Shown here: one piece after another, positions 47,750 through 61,000 of the stretch
How the letters are laid out: every line of letters begins with the position of its first letter
Position numbering within the stretch: the first letter of the stretch is position 1
Assembly: GCA_032718565.1 (NCBI GenBank)
Contig: JAVGVS010000043.1
Coordinates: 1,670,595 to 1,734,594, forward strand
Origin: Distichodus sexfasciatus
Taxonomy: Eukaryota > Chordata > Actinopteri > Characiformes > Distichodontidae
Length of the DNA: 64,000 nucleotides
Direction: 5' to 3'
Notes under the pieces: generated by a model
Told to the model about the DNA's origin: nothing
Databases searched by the model: none
Seen by the model: only the letters and a program-made list of their open reading frames with translations
Made by a program: the position numbers and the translations under genes

Positions 47750-49200
47750 GCTATGACGCATGTACTGAGACACTAAAAAACCAAAAGAAAACCAACACAT
47801 AACTTAGAAGTGGAAATGCTGGAGAGAGAGATGTGTCTGATGAGCGGGGCTCTGGCTCTGGTGTTTCCAGTGGCTGAAATATGTTGCCTGACTTTCCTGG
47901 CTGTTTATCAGAAAGTCTCGGGCGCTGAATCTTGAGCTGTTGTAGTGCGGCCATAGTCTGTCTGTGATGAGCTTCCAGGGCAGGGCTCAACTGGGAGGGT
48001 GTCCATGAGCAGTGCTTGTTGTGGCTGTGTGATGCTTGTTTCAGTGTAAGCTAGAGATGTGTCGCACTACATGACTTACTCTGAAGCTGGGATTTGAAGT
48101 CCTGTGGTCACCTTTCATACTTGTCCAGGTGTGTGAGTGCTATCTATGTTGGGGTGAACTGGCACACTCTACTGAAGGATGACGGAGGAAAAATAGATGT
48201 ATGTTGTCCTCTTAGCACTCTTGCACCAAGTTTGTTTGGGTGTGGAGGCCATCCAGCTTGCAAAACAGTTGTCTATGGCCCCAGAAAAGATTGAAGTTGT
48301 CAATGAAGTTGACCTTTAGACTGCAGGTTCTTTGTGGCCATGGAGCCCAGCCCGAGCAACCTGAAACATATGTTAGTCTCTTGCTGGGAGTGGTCCATTG
48401 ATGAACGGCTGAACTTTTAAGTCTTTGAAGTGTTTCATGAGTTTACTGAAGTCCTTTCTTAGGAGTTCAGATCTGCCTTTTCCTAATATCGCTCTTCCCA
48501 CATGGATGATGATTCGATTTGCAGTCTTGTGCTTCATTAGGATGTTCGAAGTTCCCTGTTCACATCAGAGACGGTTGCTTGAGGAAAGCTGCATGTGTTA
48601 TATTCCTGTTACTGATATTTCTGGATAATGGAGTTACCCATCATCAGAGTCCTGGCCTCAGCATTCTTCCTGAACTGAAAGCCGCTGTTCTGCTTGACCT
48701 TGAGCGCCTGTTAGTAGCGATGTTAGCTGCTGGCTCATATGATCCATGTTCAATCACATTTTAGATTCTTCACCCACATTCATTAGTAAGTGCTTCAAAT
48801 CTGTTCTCGCTTTCGTATAGGAGGTGGTAAAATACCAGTTTTGCAAGCCTCCTTGTCATAGCCACATCTGGGGTAGAGGATGCCACGCAGCATTACGAGA
48901 CACTCGTGACAATCGGATGTCTCGAGTGCCTTGTCTCTTGCCCTGTTTGTGCCATCGATTTGTGTGTGTCGACTCGCTTTGTTCCTCTACACTTATAACT
49001 CTGAGATCCACTTTCAGCTGATGGGACTCACCGCCCATGCTGAGGGGGCCCAGGACGACGGTCTGCTGAGTGTGCCGCTTGTTTTGGAAGTCCAGCAAGT
49101 AACTTTGTTTCAAGAACCACAATCCTTTTGTAAAAAAGTCTGTAAGGAAGCTTGTGCAGCAAGTAGATTCCAGAAGAGGCATTTTTCTCGTTTGTTGTAG
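47750..49200 (-). mobile_element. CR1-like LINE ORF1 remnant with SGNH-esterase segment
   Basis: On the minus strand, decayed reading frames include NRFEALTNECG, then IIQKYQ..., RIIIHVGRAILGKGRSELLR, DFSKLMKHFKDLKVQPFING and PLPARD, matching the SGNH/GDSL-type esterase ORF1 known from fish CR1-like retrotransposons (IIVHVGTND and FISGPLP type motifs). An in-frame stop follows PLPARD. The final open frame 47990-47751 is part of the same unit. It lies between two oppositely oriented LINE 3' pieces. Confidence 0.6.
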
Positions 49201-49439
49201 TAGGCAGCTGTGTTTTCCGCTCTCGAATGTAAACTGCTGGCAGTGGGAGGCAAAGAGTCTCTTTTTTTCAGAGTATTATTCCGGTTAATGGAAAAGTGTT
49301 TGTGCCAAAAGAGCGTCATTTGAGCACTGTGCTGATCTGCTGAGATTAAATCTTGGAAAATTTTAGAAAGTCTGAGAAAAGTATATAAACAGGAGCAAAG
49401 CGCTGAGAAAGCGTGCTGGGCCTTAACAGTAGCAAAGCA

Positions 49440-50778
49440 GGAAGTCATCACCACCAACACAGGAGCTCCTCAAGGGTGTGTGCTTTCTCCGCTGTTATAT
49501 TCACTCTACACTTCGACTGTGTGGCTCACAACTCCAAATAAACATTGCTGGCAAGTTTATGGATGATACAGTGGTGTTAGGATTAATTTCCAACGATGAT
49601 GACACGGCCACATGGACAAGGTGAGAACCTGCACTTCTGGTGTCATGAAAATTGCCTCCAGCGAACGCCAGCAAGACGAAGGAGCTGGTGGTGGAGTTCA
49701 GCAGGAGACAACGCGGATTACAGACCCTCACCATCAACGGTGCTCCAGTGTAGAAGGCTGGTGTGTTTGTTTAAATACCTTGGCATCTACATCTCTGAGG
49801 ACCTGACCTCTGAGTGCACTGTTGAATCGACACTGCTTTAAGTATTCCTGAGCCCACGTGGTAATATCCTTTACAGAATGATGTCGGTTTTTAATGCAGT
49901 GCCGCCTGAGGGATCGAAGGTCACGCGCATCCAACGTTGGTATTCAGCCTTGCCGCCTACGTGCAGAGATTTCTCCAGACTCTCTGAATCTTTGATGATA
50001 TTATGACAGTAGATGATGAAATCCCTAGATTCCTTGGGTAATTGTACATAGAGAAATCAAGTGTTCTTAAACTGCTGGACTATTTGCCCACGCAGTTGTT
50101 CACAAAGGGGTGAACCTCGCCCCATCCTTTTGGTGATGCTCCAATCATGACAAACAGCTGTTTCCAATTAACCTGTTCACCTGTGGAATGTTCAAAACAG
50201 ATGTTTTTTGAGCATTCCTCAGCTTTTCCCCAGCCCTTTTTGCTGCCCCGTCTTCCCAGCTTTTTTGGAACGTACAGGCACCCAAATTCAAAAATGAGTG
50301 AAGATTTGCAAACAACAATAAAGTTTATCAGTTTGAGCATTAAATATCTTGTCTTTGTAGTGTATTCAATTGAATGTAGGTTGAAAAGGATTTGCAAATC
50401 ATTGTATTCTGTTTTCTATTTACATTTTACACAACGTCCCAACTTCATTGGAACTGGGAGTTGGTATGTCTCCTCTGTTTGTTACCACATGTTGTTCACT
50501 GCCGTGCAGTTGCACTCCTGGCACTTTAAACAGTCCTTTTAAACAGTCACACTGCACCTGTCATCTTTGTATATAAGAAATGGTTATTTATTTCTTTTGA
50601 TCTTTCCCTTATCTCCTTTTCAAATTTGTACTTTAACTTTATTTTAATTTAAAATTTTATTTTAATTTTATTTTAATTCTGCCTAAATTGCAGTCAGGAG
50701 CGGATCAGGATACATTTCACTGCATTTTGTACTTGTATAATTTGCATGTGAAAAATAAAGAATCTTGAATCCTGAACA
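49440..50778 (+). mobile_element. Non-LTR retrotransposon, 5'-truncated
   Basis: Reverse-transcriptase motifs are readable across frames: NTGAPQGCVLSPLLYSLYT and the catalytic FMDDTVVLG, then YLGIYISEDLTSECTVE. The 3' tail GGATACATTTCACTGCATTT ends in AAAGAATCTTGAATCCTGA. The segment 50090-50462 looks like a foreign insertion ending CAACGTCCCAACTTCATTGG, a repeat common in fish genomes. Confidence 0.75.
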
Positions 50779-51505
50779 TGTACATGAACAAAAAAAGTTT
50801 AATAAAATACACTTTTAATAAATATTTAAAACATAGTGTGGTGTGACATCATTTTAAAAATGTTAATTGAGATTGATTGATTGATTGATTAATTGATTTA
50901 CAGCAAATTCAGAAAGTGTTTGCATGACGTGAAGAAAATCAGTTTGAACTGAATGGTTTCTGAACATTAGGTCAATGTCAAATCTTTATTGTGAATAATT
51001 ACTTAAATAAAAATAAAAAAAATCAGTGTTTTTATATAAGTGGTACTTAAGTTTCATTTTCTATCAGGGAGTTGTCTGTGTTCTGTATGGGTTTACTAAG
51101 ATAATGCCACAGTAATTACTCCAAACAACCTGCAAATCAGCAGCAGAAAATCCACAACAAGGAGGCTAATTTAAAAGGAAATCCCATTTTAACTATTACT
51201 CCTTCAATAATTTAAGTAAAAGATGTCAGTGGTTGTCATATAATGCGTGTTATATTACACAGCACACATGCATTAGTCATATAGAACAGGTTTAACGCTA
51301 GACTGTTCGCTTCTTGCAGATCTTAAATGTTGATTCAGTTTACAGCGGTAATTTCGCATACAGCTCTGGACTTCGGGTTAAAGCGCGAGCGGAAACTGTG
51401 TGCCTTGCGCGGTCTGGTCAACACGAGAGCGCGCGGGGTTTGGTGCCGCCTACAAACTTTTGACATTTTCGGGGACATAAGACGCAGATCCGTCGTCTTG
51501 CTAAA
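50779..51505 (+). promoter_or_regulatory. Upstream region of the DHRS13-like gene
   Basis: The distal half is AT-rich. The last 150 bp before the ATG become CpG-rich (AAAGCGCGAGCGG, GAGAGCGCGCGGGG), suggesting a CpG-type promoter and 5'UTR. No TATA box is obvious at a suitable distance. Confidence 0.45.
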
Positions 51506-52007
51506 ATGCTTTGGGACTACACCGATATTATTTCGCATCCACTATGGATGGTGTCTACGGCGGTTCTCGCCGCGGTTGTGCGCATGCAGCGGAAAGGCTC
51601 ATGGGGTCCGCGCGCGTGTACAGTCCAACTACAGGGCAAAACGGCCATCGTGACTGGAGCCAATACAGGTAAAGTTCCATCAGTACGCTAAAATTTCTTT
51701 GAACGGCCACTGTGATCATACTGCATAATTTAATAATTTTAAAACGTTTTATATATAAGCTTTTCATTTATTAACAAGTTCATTAAAGCGTTATAAATAT
51801 GCTGATTAACCTGATATAGCAAAGTAAGATGGTCATTGGCAAAGAATGAAATAAATCCTAAAGGCTATTGTATGCAAAATATTTAGTAATGTAGTTAACA
51901 GCTTATCTCTTACAAATAAGAAGTTTGTCACTTAATAACTTTCCATAATAAAAATTTCATTAAATCCCTTTATGTATAACTGACTTAAAAGACACATTAA
52001 ATCACTA

Positions 52008-52058
<51 letters not shown>

Positions 52059-55000
52059 CTTGTACTTATATAGTAGTGAGGACCTCCATTGACTTCTACA
52101 TTGCATCTTAAATAGTACTACACCCAACTCCCTAACCCTAACCTTAACCCTCAGTAACCAAAAGCTAATCTTTCTACACTTTTAGTTTGCAACAAACCTT
52201 TTTTTTTTGTAGAAGCAGTTAAAAGAAGTGAGGACCACTAAAATAGTCCTCACTTCCCAAAAATGTCCTCACTCTGCTGGTTAAAAACTCATTTTGGTTC
52301 TCACTAAGTAGCAAGTACAAGAACACACACACACACACACAGACTTGTGTCTGAAAATGCCATAACTCCCTTGGCACCATAGGTCAAATGTAGATCAGGT
52401 TATGCAGACAATTGAACAATAACTAGTGAAAAGAGAAAGGGAAAACTTTAACAATATAATTTTCTTTTGAAACTTGTAATATGCCTAGAACCCAGAGCTA
52501 TCCTGTAACTTCAGCCTGTTTTTCAAAGACCCTTGTCTATTACACCCTCTACATCTACGTTTTGTCTTATGTTTAACTGCCATATCCTGTGTTTACCACA
52601 GTGAGCCAGTTTGGGCAGATCTGCAGCAATGATTGCATGGACTTTTAGGAAAACAGTTTTTAGGCACTGAGTTTTCTACAGGTTTTTTCATGACCAAATA
52701 AGACATGGATTTTAACATTGTCTTTTTCTTATCTTGTGCTCATTTGTCTTTCCTTCAGGGATTGGCAAGTTCATTGCCCTGGACTTTGCCCGACGTGGAG
52801 CACGTGTTATCCTGGCATGTAGAAGTGAGACTCGCGGGACAGCAGCTCTGGAGGAGATCCGCAGGCGCAGTGGAAACCAGAATGTCCACCTGCGTCTGAT
52901 CGACACCTCCTCCCTTGAATCAGTTCGAAAAGTTTGCAGATCGAACCTTAAAGAGGAGAAAGAACTACACATACTGGTCAATAATGCTGGGGTTTCAGGT
53001 AGAGATTCAAAATCTCTTAGGAACCTGTTTCTGATTAGATATTGTTGAGGTGATGAGTAACATAGTAATGATGTTAACATAGAAATGAAATTGTAGTGTG
53101 TCTTGTGCTGGTATGTGTTTGTAAAGCACAGGAGTATTGCTGGAATTCATGCCAATTTCACTGTTAAATGTACACATACTTGTACACATACAGTACTGTG
53201 CAAAAGTTTTAGGTGTGAAAAATGTTATAAATGAAGAATGCTCTCTTTCAGAAATATAAATAATGATTGTTTATTTTTATCAATTTACAAAATGCAAAGT
53301 GAGGAACAAAAGAAAATCTAAATCAAATCAATATTTGTGTTACTCCTTTTGCCTTCAAACCAGCATCAATTCTTATAGGTACACTGCACAAAGTCAGGAT
53401 TTTTGTAGGATTATAGTCATTATATTATTTTGTAGTCATTATATTATTTGTAGGATTATAGGATTATAGATCTGTGGTTAGTTCTATAGATCTTGTGGTC
53501 ACACCAAATATTGATTTGATTTAGATTTCTCTTTTGTTCATTCACTGCATTTTGTTGATTGATGAAAATAAATGATTAACACTTGTCAGGAGCTAGTCGG
53601 CACCTTAGTGGTGCAGACAGTAGGGGGCGCTGTGTTTTGTTTGTTTTGGGTTTGTTTTATTCTGTCTCGTCTTGGCCCTTTTTTTTACGTCTCTGTTAAA
53701 GTTGTAATTAGTGTCACCCAGTTTAGTTTAGTCCGGTGGTTCCCAAGGTCTGCCAGTATTTAAGTCTGGTTTGTTAGTTTGTTGTGGCCAGTTCTCCTCA
53801 CACTCTGGACCTCACACTTGGCTCCCTCACACTGCCTCACACTCTGTCCCTCCTTTTGTGTGGTTCTGTGTATCTGTGGTGATTTATGTCCTGTTTTTAA
53901 ACAACCGCCGATGTCAACTCCCCATTTGCCTCCGACCGTCTGCGGAGAGGGAACGTGACAGAAGAACTGGCCACAAGGACGCAGCAGGAGTTTCAGCCAT
54001 GAGGACGGTGAGTTCACGCCAGCGCCGTGAAGTCTTCGCAGCCCACGCCAGTGTCGTGGAAGTCTCGTATTCCACGCTTAGCGCCAGGAAGTCTTCGCAG
54101 CCCACGCCAGCGCCGTGAAGTCTCGCGAGCCTGCCGCCTGCGCGCCGCGGAAGTTCATGCCCACGCCAGCGCCGTGGAAGTCTCGGCCCACGTCAGCGCC
54201 GTGGAAGTCTCGCGCGCCCACGCCAGCGCCGTGGAAGTCTCGCGGCCCACGCCCAGCGCCGTGGAAGTCTCGCAGCCCGCGCCAGCGCCGTGGAGGCAGC
54301 GCAGCCCGCGCCAGCGCCGTGGAGGCAGCGCAGCCCTGCGCCTGTGGAGGACATCGACGAGCGGCTTGTTGACTCTTGGCGGGACTGGGGAATATGAATG
54401 GACCTTCAGTTCTTGGACCCGTAGTTATGTGGCTAAGATATCCGTGTTCGAGTTGGGTTCTTTTGGTGATGTATTGTGTGTTTCACTGCCCGACCGAGTC
54501 GTAGTCGTAAGTCCATGTACCGAGTCGTAGTCGTAAGTCCATGTACCGAGTCGTAGTCGTAAGTCCGTGTACCGAGTCGTAGTCGTAAGTCCGTGTACCG
54601 AGTCGTGGTCGTGGGTCCGTGTACCGAGTTGTGATCGTGGGTCCGTGTACCGAGTCTCAAGTCCGTGTTTAGAGTCTTTGTACTGAGTCGTAAGTCCGTG
54701 TTGTCGTAAGTCCGTGTTTAGAGTCTTTGTATCGAGTCGCAAGTCTGTGTTTTGAGTCTTTGTATCGAGTCGCAAGTCCGTGTTTAGAGTCTATGTATCG
54801 AGTCGCAAGTCCGTGTTTAGAGTCTTTGTACCGAGTCGCAAGTCCGTGTTTAGAGTCTATGTATCGAGTTGCAAGTCCGTGTTTAGAGTCTTTGTACCGA
54901 GTCGCAAGTCCGTGTTTAGAGTTTTTGTGCCGAGTTGTAAGTCCGTGTTTAGAGTCTTTGTTCTATGTACCGTGTGTCGAGTCACAAGTCTATGTACCGT

Positions 55001-58000
55001 GTGTCGAGTCGTAAGTCTATATACCGTGTGTCAAGTCGCAAGTCTATGTACCGTGTGTCGAGACCGAGTCGCAAGTCCATGTTTCGAGTCGTCAGTCCAT
55101 GTGCCGAGTCTCTGTCCACGCCTCATGTGTCGAGTCACAGCTGGCTTGGTTTTCCCACCCTCCTTGGGGGGAATCCCTCAGGTGGAACACCTGGAGGTGT
55201 TCTTAGAGGGGGGGTACTGTCAGGAGCTAGTCGGCACCTTAGTGGTGCAGACAGTAGGGGGCGCTGTGTTTTGTTTGTTTTGGGTTTGTTTTATTCTGTC
55301 TCGTCTTGGCCCTTACGTCCTGTTAGTTGTAATTAGTGTCACCTGTGTTTAGTTTAGTCCGTGGTTCCTGTCTGTGTATTTAAGTCTGGTTTTGTTAGTT
55401 TGTTGTGGCCAGTTCTCCCTCACACTTGACCCTCACACTTGGCCCTCACACTTGGCCCTCACACTTGTCCCTCCTTTTGTGTGAGCCCTGTGTATCTGTG
55501 GTGATTTATGTCCTGTTTTTAAATAAACTCACGTCGATGTCAACTCCTGCATTTGCGTCCGCACTGTCTGGTGAGAGGGAAACGTGACAACACTTCCATT
55601 TTTGAAAGCATTCTTTGTTTACAGCATTTTTTCACACCTGCCTAAAACTTTTGCACAGTACTGTATTTCTTTCCATAAACTGATCATTGATGAAGGGTAG
55701 TAGAGGGTGAACACAAATGGTGCCACAATAGAAATTGCAAATAAACTTAAGTTATCTGTGAGCAGTCGGACAGTATGTCACAACAGCTTGTCAGTTTCAC
55801 TTTCAAATAGCAAGTATTTACATGTGTCTATAATGTGTGCAGGCTTACCCAAGGGAATCACTGGAGATGGACTGGAGGTGACTTTTGCCACCAACCATGT
55901 CGGGCCCTTCCTGCTCACCAATCTGCTTCTGGGTTGGTTCAATTCTACTTGTGCTTCAGCTAAATATTCTAATACACACACCATCTGTGCTAAGCTGGAG
56001 GGTAATGTATGATATTTTATTCAGATCTGCTGAAGAAATCAGCCCCTGCGCGCATTGTGAACGTTTCCTCTTGCATGCACTGGAAGGGAAAGGTGGATTT
56101 CTCTCATTTCCATGGTGAGAACCTGATCCATGCGATGGATACTGTCTACAACAATACAAAGCTCCACAATATCATCTGGACCAACGAGCTGGCACGTCAG
56201 CTACAGGGAACAGGTACAGAATGACATTCAATTCAATTCAAATTTATTTATATAGCGCTCTTAACAACAGTCATTGTCACAAAGCACTTTACATATAACC
56301 GGCCTAAACCCCCCAACAAGCAAGCCTGAGTGGCAAGGAAAAACTCCCTCTAGTAGGAAGAAATCTTGAGAGGAACCAAGACTCGGAGGGGGACCCCATC
56401 CTCCTCTGGGCGACCGAGCGCACAAACATTTAATGTACAACAAGCAATAGATCAAGATGAGTTGTTAGTTATTTAAAGAAGCAAAGATACAAAAATAGTC
56501 CAAGGGATATTTCGAATCCCGGGTTGTTGCTGGGCCACTTGCAGGACCCTCTCAGCAACATTAAGCTGAAATTAGTTCAGTATTGTGCTGCTAAGTCAGC
56601 AGACGTCCATAAGGTCCAATCCCAGTTGGTTTCATGATGTTCCCATGGAGTCTTGGTGTGGGTTCAGTGGGTCAGGATCAGCTCGGGAGGGTTGACAAGG
56701 TGAAGCGTCAGCTCAGGACGTCTCCAGGGACTCCTGGTGAGTTCAGTTGGTCAGCGTCAGATTGGTAGGGTCGACATGGTCAGCGTCAGCTCGGGGCAAC
56801 TCCATAGAGTCCCGGTGAGGGTTCGGTCAGCCAAGCGTCATCCTGGGATCAGCTCAGGAACAGCTCGGAAAAAGAAGAAGAGAGAGAAGAAAGTTAAGTG
56901 CCCTAACCTAACCTCCAGCAATGCTAGAGTAACTATGGCAGCCTAGCTAAGAAGGGAGAGCTGGAAGGTAACACAGACATGAGGGCTTCCAGGAGTCTCG
57001 GCATCACACCAAACCACCATCTGCAAACTTGAGCGATCAGCAAGAGTGGTAGGATGACAGCACCAATCCCCCCTTTCACCTTTAATCTCAAATGACCATG
57101 AACCCCCAGATCTCGCCTTTAACTAAGAAAAAGGGACTTTAATTTCCAAAAGACTGACTAAACAGGTAAGTCTTAAGCCTTGACTTAAAACCAGAGATTG
57201 TTTCTGAGCTCCAAACACTAGTAGGAAGTTTATTCCACAGTTGTGGTGCTTTATGAGCAAAAGCTCCTCCACAGTAACGTTCTTTATTCTAGGTATTACT
57301 AAAAGACCTGCGTCTTGCTATCGAAGCGTACGCGTCGGATTGTAGTTGCAAATGAGGTCACTCACATACTGCAGTGCATGACCATTTAGAGCTTTATAGG
57401 TCAAGAGGAGTATTTTATAGGCGACACGAAATTTAACTGGCAGCCAGTGGAGTGAGGATGGAATTGGGGTGATATGATCATATTTTTTAGTTTTACTGAG
57501 GACTCTGGCTGCTGCATTCTGAACTAGCTGGAGTTTATTTAACAACCTATTTGGACAACCAGAGAATAAGACATTACAGTAATCGAGCCTGGAGGTAATA
57601 AATGCATGAACCAGTTTCTCTGCATCTTGAAAGGATAGCACGTTTCTTAGTTCAATATTACGGAGTTAAAAGAAGGCAGTGCGACTAATGTTAGAAGCAT
57701 GTACATCAAATGAAAGACTGGAGTCTAAAGTAACACCAAGGTTTTTAACAACAGTACTTGGTACAATGGATAATCCATCAATACTGACCGTGATGTCAGA
57801 TAGCTGACTTCTGGTGGCGTTAGTGCCAGTAAGAAGGACCTTAGTCTTGTCCAGATTTGGCTGGAGGAAGTTGTCCAACATCCACTTTTTTATGTCAAAT
57901 AAGCATTTTTCCATTTTCTGAAATTGCTATCTGTCTTCCAGTTTAGTCGACATATATATAACTGTGTATCGTCCGCTAAACAATGAAAACTAATTCAATG

Positions 58001-61000
58001 CTTACAAATGACTGAGCCTAAAGGTAGCATGTACAGCGAAAACAGCAAGGGACCTAAAACTGATCCTTGTGGTACTCCATATTTCACCCTGACATGCTCA
58101 GAGGAATCACTATTTACATTCACATACTGACAGCGGTCTGAAAGGTAGGATCTGAACCAAGAGAGGGCCACTCCCCTGATACCAACAACATGTTCAAGTC
58201 TATCTAGGAGAATGGCATGATCAACAGTATCAAAAGCAGCACTAAGATCAAGCAGCACTAGGAGCGGGGCATAGCCCTGATCAGCAGATAAGAGAAGATC
58301 ATTCACTACCTTCAGCAGAACAGTCTCTGTGCTGTGGTAGGCTCTAAACCCAGACTGAAACACTTCAGAAATCTGGTTTTCCTACAAGAACAACGTTAGT
58401 TGACTGGCAACAACTTTTTCTATTATTTTGGAGATAAATGGGAGATTAGATATTGGTCTATAGTTTAACATTACCAGGGGATCCAAATTAGGCTTCTTCA
58501 GCAAAGATTTAATCACTGCTAATTTAAGAGATTTGGGTAAATAACCAGTGCTAATAGAGGAGTTAACTATTGCTAGTAGAGGTTTAATCACTACTGGAAT
58601 CATCTCTTTGAGTAGCCTTGTTGGAACAGGATCTAACATGCAAGTAGATGAATTTGAGGAAAGGATTAAAGACGTTAGGTCTGACTGGTCAACCGGAGTA
58701 AATGATTCAAATAAGATGACTGCAGTATTAGTACTTGCCTTGTCAAGGCCAGCCACTGTAGTTACTTGAGATTTTAGAATATTCTGTCTAATTAAACAAA
58801 TTGTTTGGTCAAAAAAGTTCATAAATTCGCCACTAGAAAACAATGTTGGTACAGTTTGAGTAGTAGTCTGGCTATTAGTCACCTTAGATACCATGTTAAA
58901 TAGAAACCTAGGATTATTTTTGTTATTTTCAATTAGCAATGATAGGTATTCTGATTTCGCAGCTCTAAGAGCGTTTTTTTTATAGCTTCCCATAGCGTCT
59001 TTCCATGCTAGTTCAAAGACCACTAATCTAGTTTGCCGCCACTTACGTTCTAGTTTCCGTGTCCCTTGTTCCGTGACATGTTGCACAAACAGCATAACTT
59101 CAGATTTGCATTTCTGCTGTTCAGACTGAATATTGCCACTGAGTTCAAATGAAAACAAGGCCACATGTAGTTAGTTACCTGATTCACTTTTCTGCAGTAA
59201 GAATTGCTTTGACTGTCGAGTATAAATAAATGTGTTCATTGCTCTCTGTCAGAATATACGTTTTAAGGTAACCCAAACTTCTGGTGACACCAAAATATTA
59301 TTGGTGGTGGTCGAGTAATAGGACACTTGGTTATAAACCAAGAGACTGTGGGTTAGTCTTTCTCTATCCTATCTGCAGAAATACCATCACCAAGCCCCTG
59401 GGCAACCCTTAACCCCAATTAGCTCCAGGGAGACTATGCCTGTGATAAGGTCATGTAAGTCAGTTTGTATAAGAGTGATGACTTGATGCCATACATTTGA
59501 ATATTTGTTTTTTTCTATTCTTCCTGCCATGAATTCATTAACAGCTCAGCAAGTAGCGAGTACGTCGAAAAAGTCAATGCAATGAACAAGGTCTAATAAG
59601 AATGCTTTAGCACATTCTCTTTCCTCGAAATAAAGATTTGATTATTCAAGTAAACAAATGACTAGTTTGGGGTAGTAAAAATTCCCATTAAATATTTTTT
59701 CCAAGGCCGAATCTAGCCTTATCAAGCCAGAAACAACACTGTGGCTGCCAGTGACTGAAATGTAATAAGGACCTATTTAATGGGTCTAAAATGGACTGTT
59801 TAAGGAAATACTGTATGATGTATTGACATACATTCTTTAAGGAAGCCTTATAATCTTTACAAGCTTATAATCTGAAAAAAGGATGAAATAAGAATAAAAC
59901 AAGAATGAACCAATATTGACAACACTGTAACTCTAGTTCCAGATGTTTCTCAACATTTCCATCATATCTGGTTACATATTTTTGCCATTACATTATTCAT
60001 TTTAGCAAACTTTAAGGGACGCTTCGTTAGTCATTTCGTTGGCAAAACCAATTGCTAACACTTGTGTCTGAGATACTGTACTGTATATTTTAAGGTGTAA
60101 CAGCAAACTCTCTGCATCCTGGTGTTGTTAAGACGGAAGTCATGCGAAACTACAGCTGGTTTGTGCGGCTCATTTTCAATCTGGTGGGCATTTTCTTTTT
60201 CAAGGTAAGTTCCAAACATCTGGCCATATACTGCTTTCAACATAAGCATTTGCTTGAAACTAGTTTGATGCATTGTAATCAAATATCATCCAACTTGCAA
60301 ATAATATAAGGAAATTATAAATATAAGGACATTAAATTAAAGAGGTATGTTGACAACATTTTGCAAATCCAGCTTGGATTTAAAATGTTTTTGCATGTTG
60401 AAACATGTTGAAAGACGGGACAATCTGTGGAGATTTGAGCAGATGATTTAGATTCAAACCATTCAGAGAAAGTGGGAAGGCCCATATGAAAGTATTTAGC
60501 CAGTCTTACATCTCAAGTTTCCAAGTAGAACATATGGGCTTAAACAACATCAAGGGGTTTTACAAGAAGTTCAGTTCGTAAAAACCAGTCTAGGCTATCT
60601 GCCAGAACAGAATAATGAAAGATACAGAGGTAGAGAGAGAGGTTTGCAATTGTTGCCAGAAAGCCTGTAAGACAGCTCACCCAAACAGATGTTTGTAAAC
60701 ACAAACAAGAGAAAAGCCATACCCTTCTAAACTGTTCACTGGCTACAGACAATGCACACAACATTGTGAAATATGGTTACTTATTACACCTGGATTTGTT
60801 AAACCAGAAAAGTAATCATAAAACTTGCAATAGATTGTGTTTGCCTCATTTTTTTGCCCAGAAGTGTATAGCAACCTGATCTGCTCAAGACTTCTGAAAC
60901 CTGACCCTACAATTTGCATTGTTAAAACCTGCCTGATTACTGTGGAATTTGCACACAGTTTTATGCTCCTTGTTTGTATCTCCCCACCCACAGTCTGCAG

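Larger units (their letters stand above)
53584..55589 (+). mobile_element. Short LTR retrotransposon-like element (TRIM-like), 2.0 kb
   Basis: Two direct long terminal repeats, 53584-53960 and 55218-55589, begin TGTCAGGAGC and end AACGTGACA (TG...CA). The whole is flanked by a 5-bp duplication ACACT (53579-53583 and 55590-55594). A purine tract AGAGGGGGGG lies just before the 3' LTR, as needed for plus-strand priming. The 1257-bp interior lacks protease, reverse transcriptase or integrase motifs and is mostly tandem repeats, so it must depend on enzymes supplied elsewhere. The LTRs contain an AATAAA-type signal (AAATAAACTC) in the 3' copy. Confidence 0.88.
53191..55663. mobile_element. Tc1-type foldback MITE hosting an LTR element
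   Basis: The ends CAGTACTGTGCAAAAGTTTT and (inverted) AAAACTTTTGCACAGTACTG are flanked by TA at 53189-53190 and 55664-55665. The arms remain complementary well inward, for example AAATCAAATCAATATTTG on the left against AATATTGATTTGATTTAG at about 53507. Without the LTR insertion the element is about 465 bp. Confidence 0.88.
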
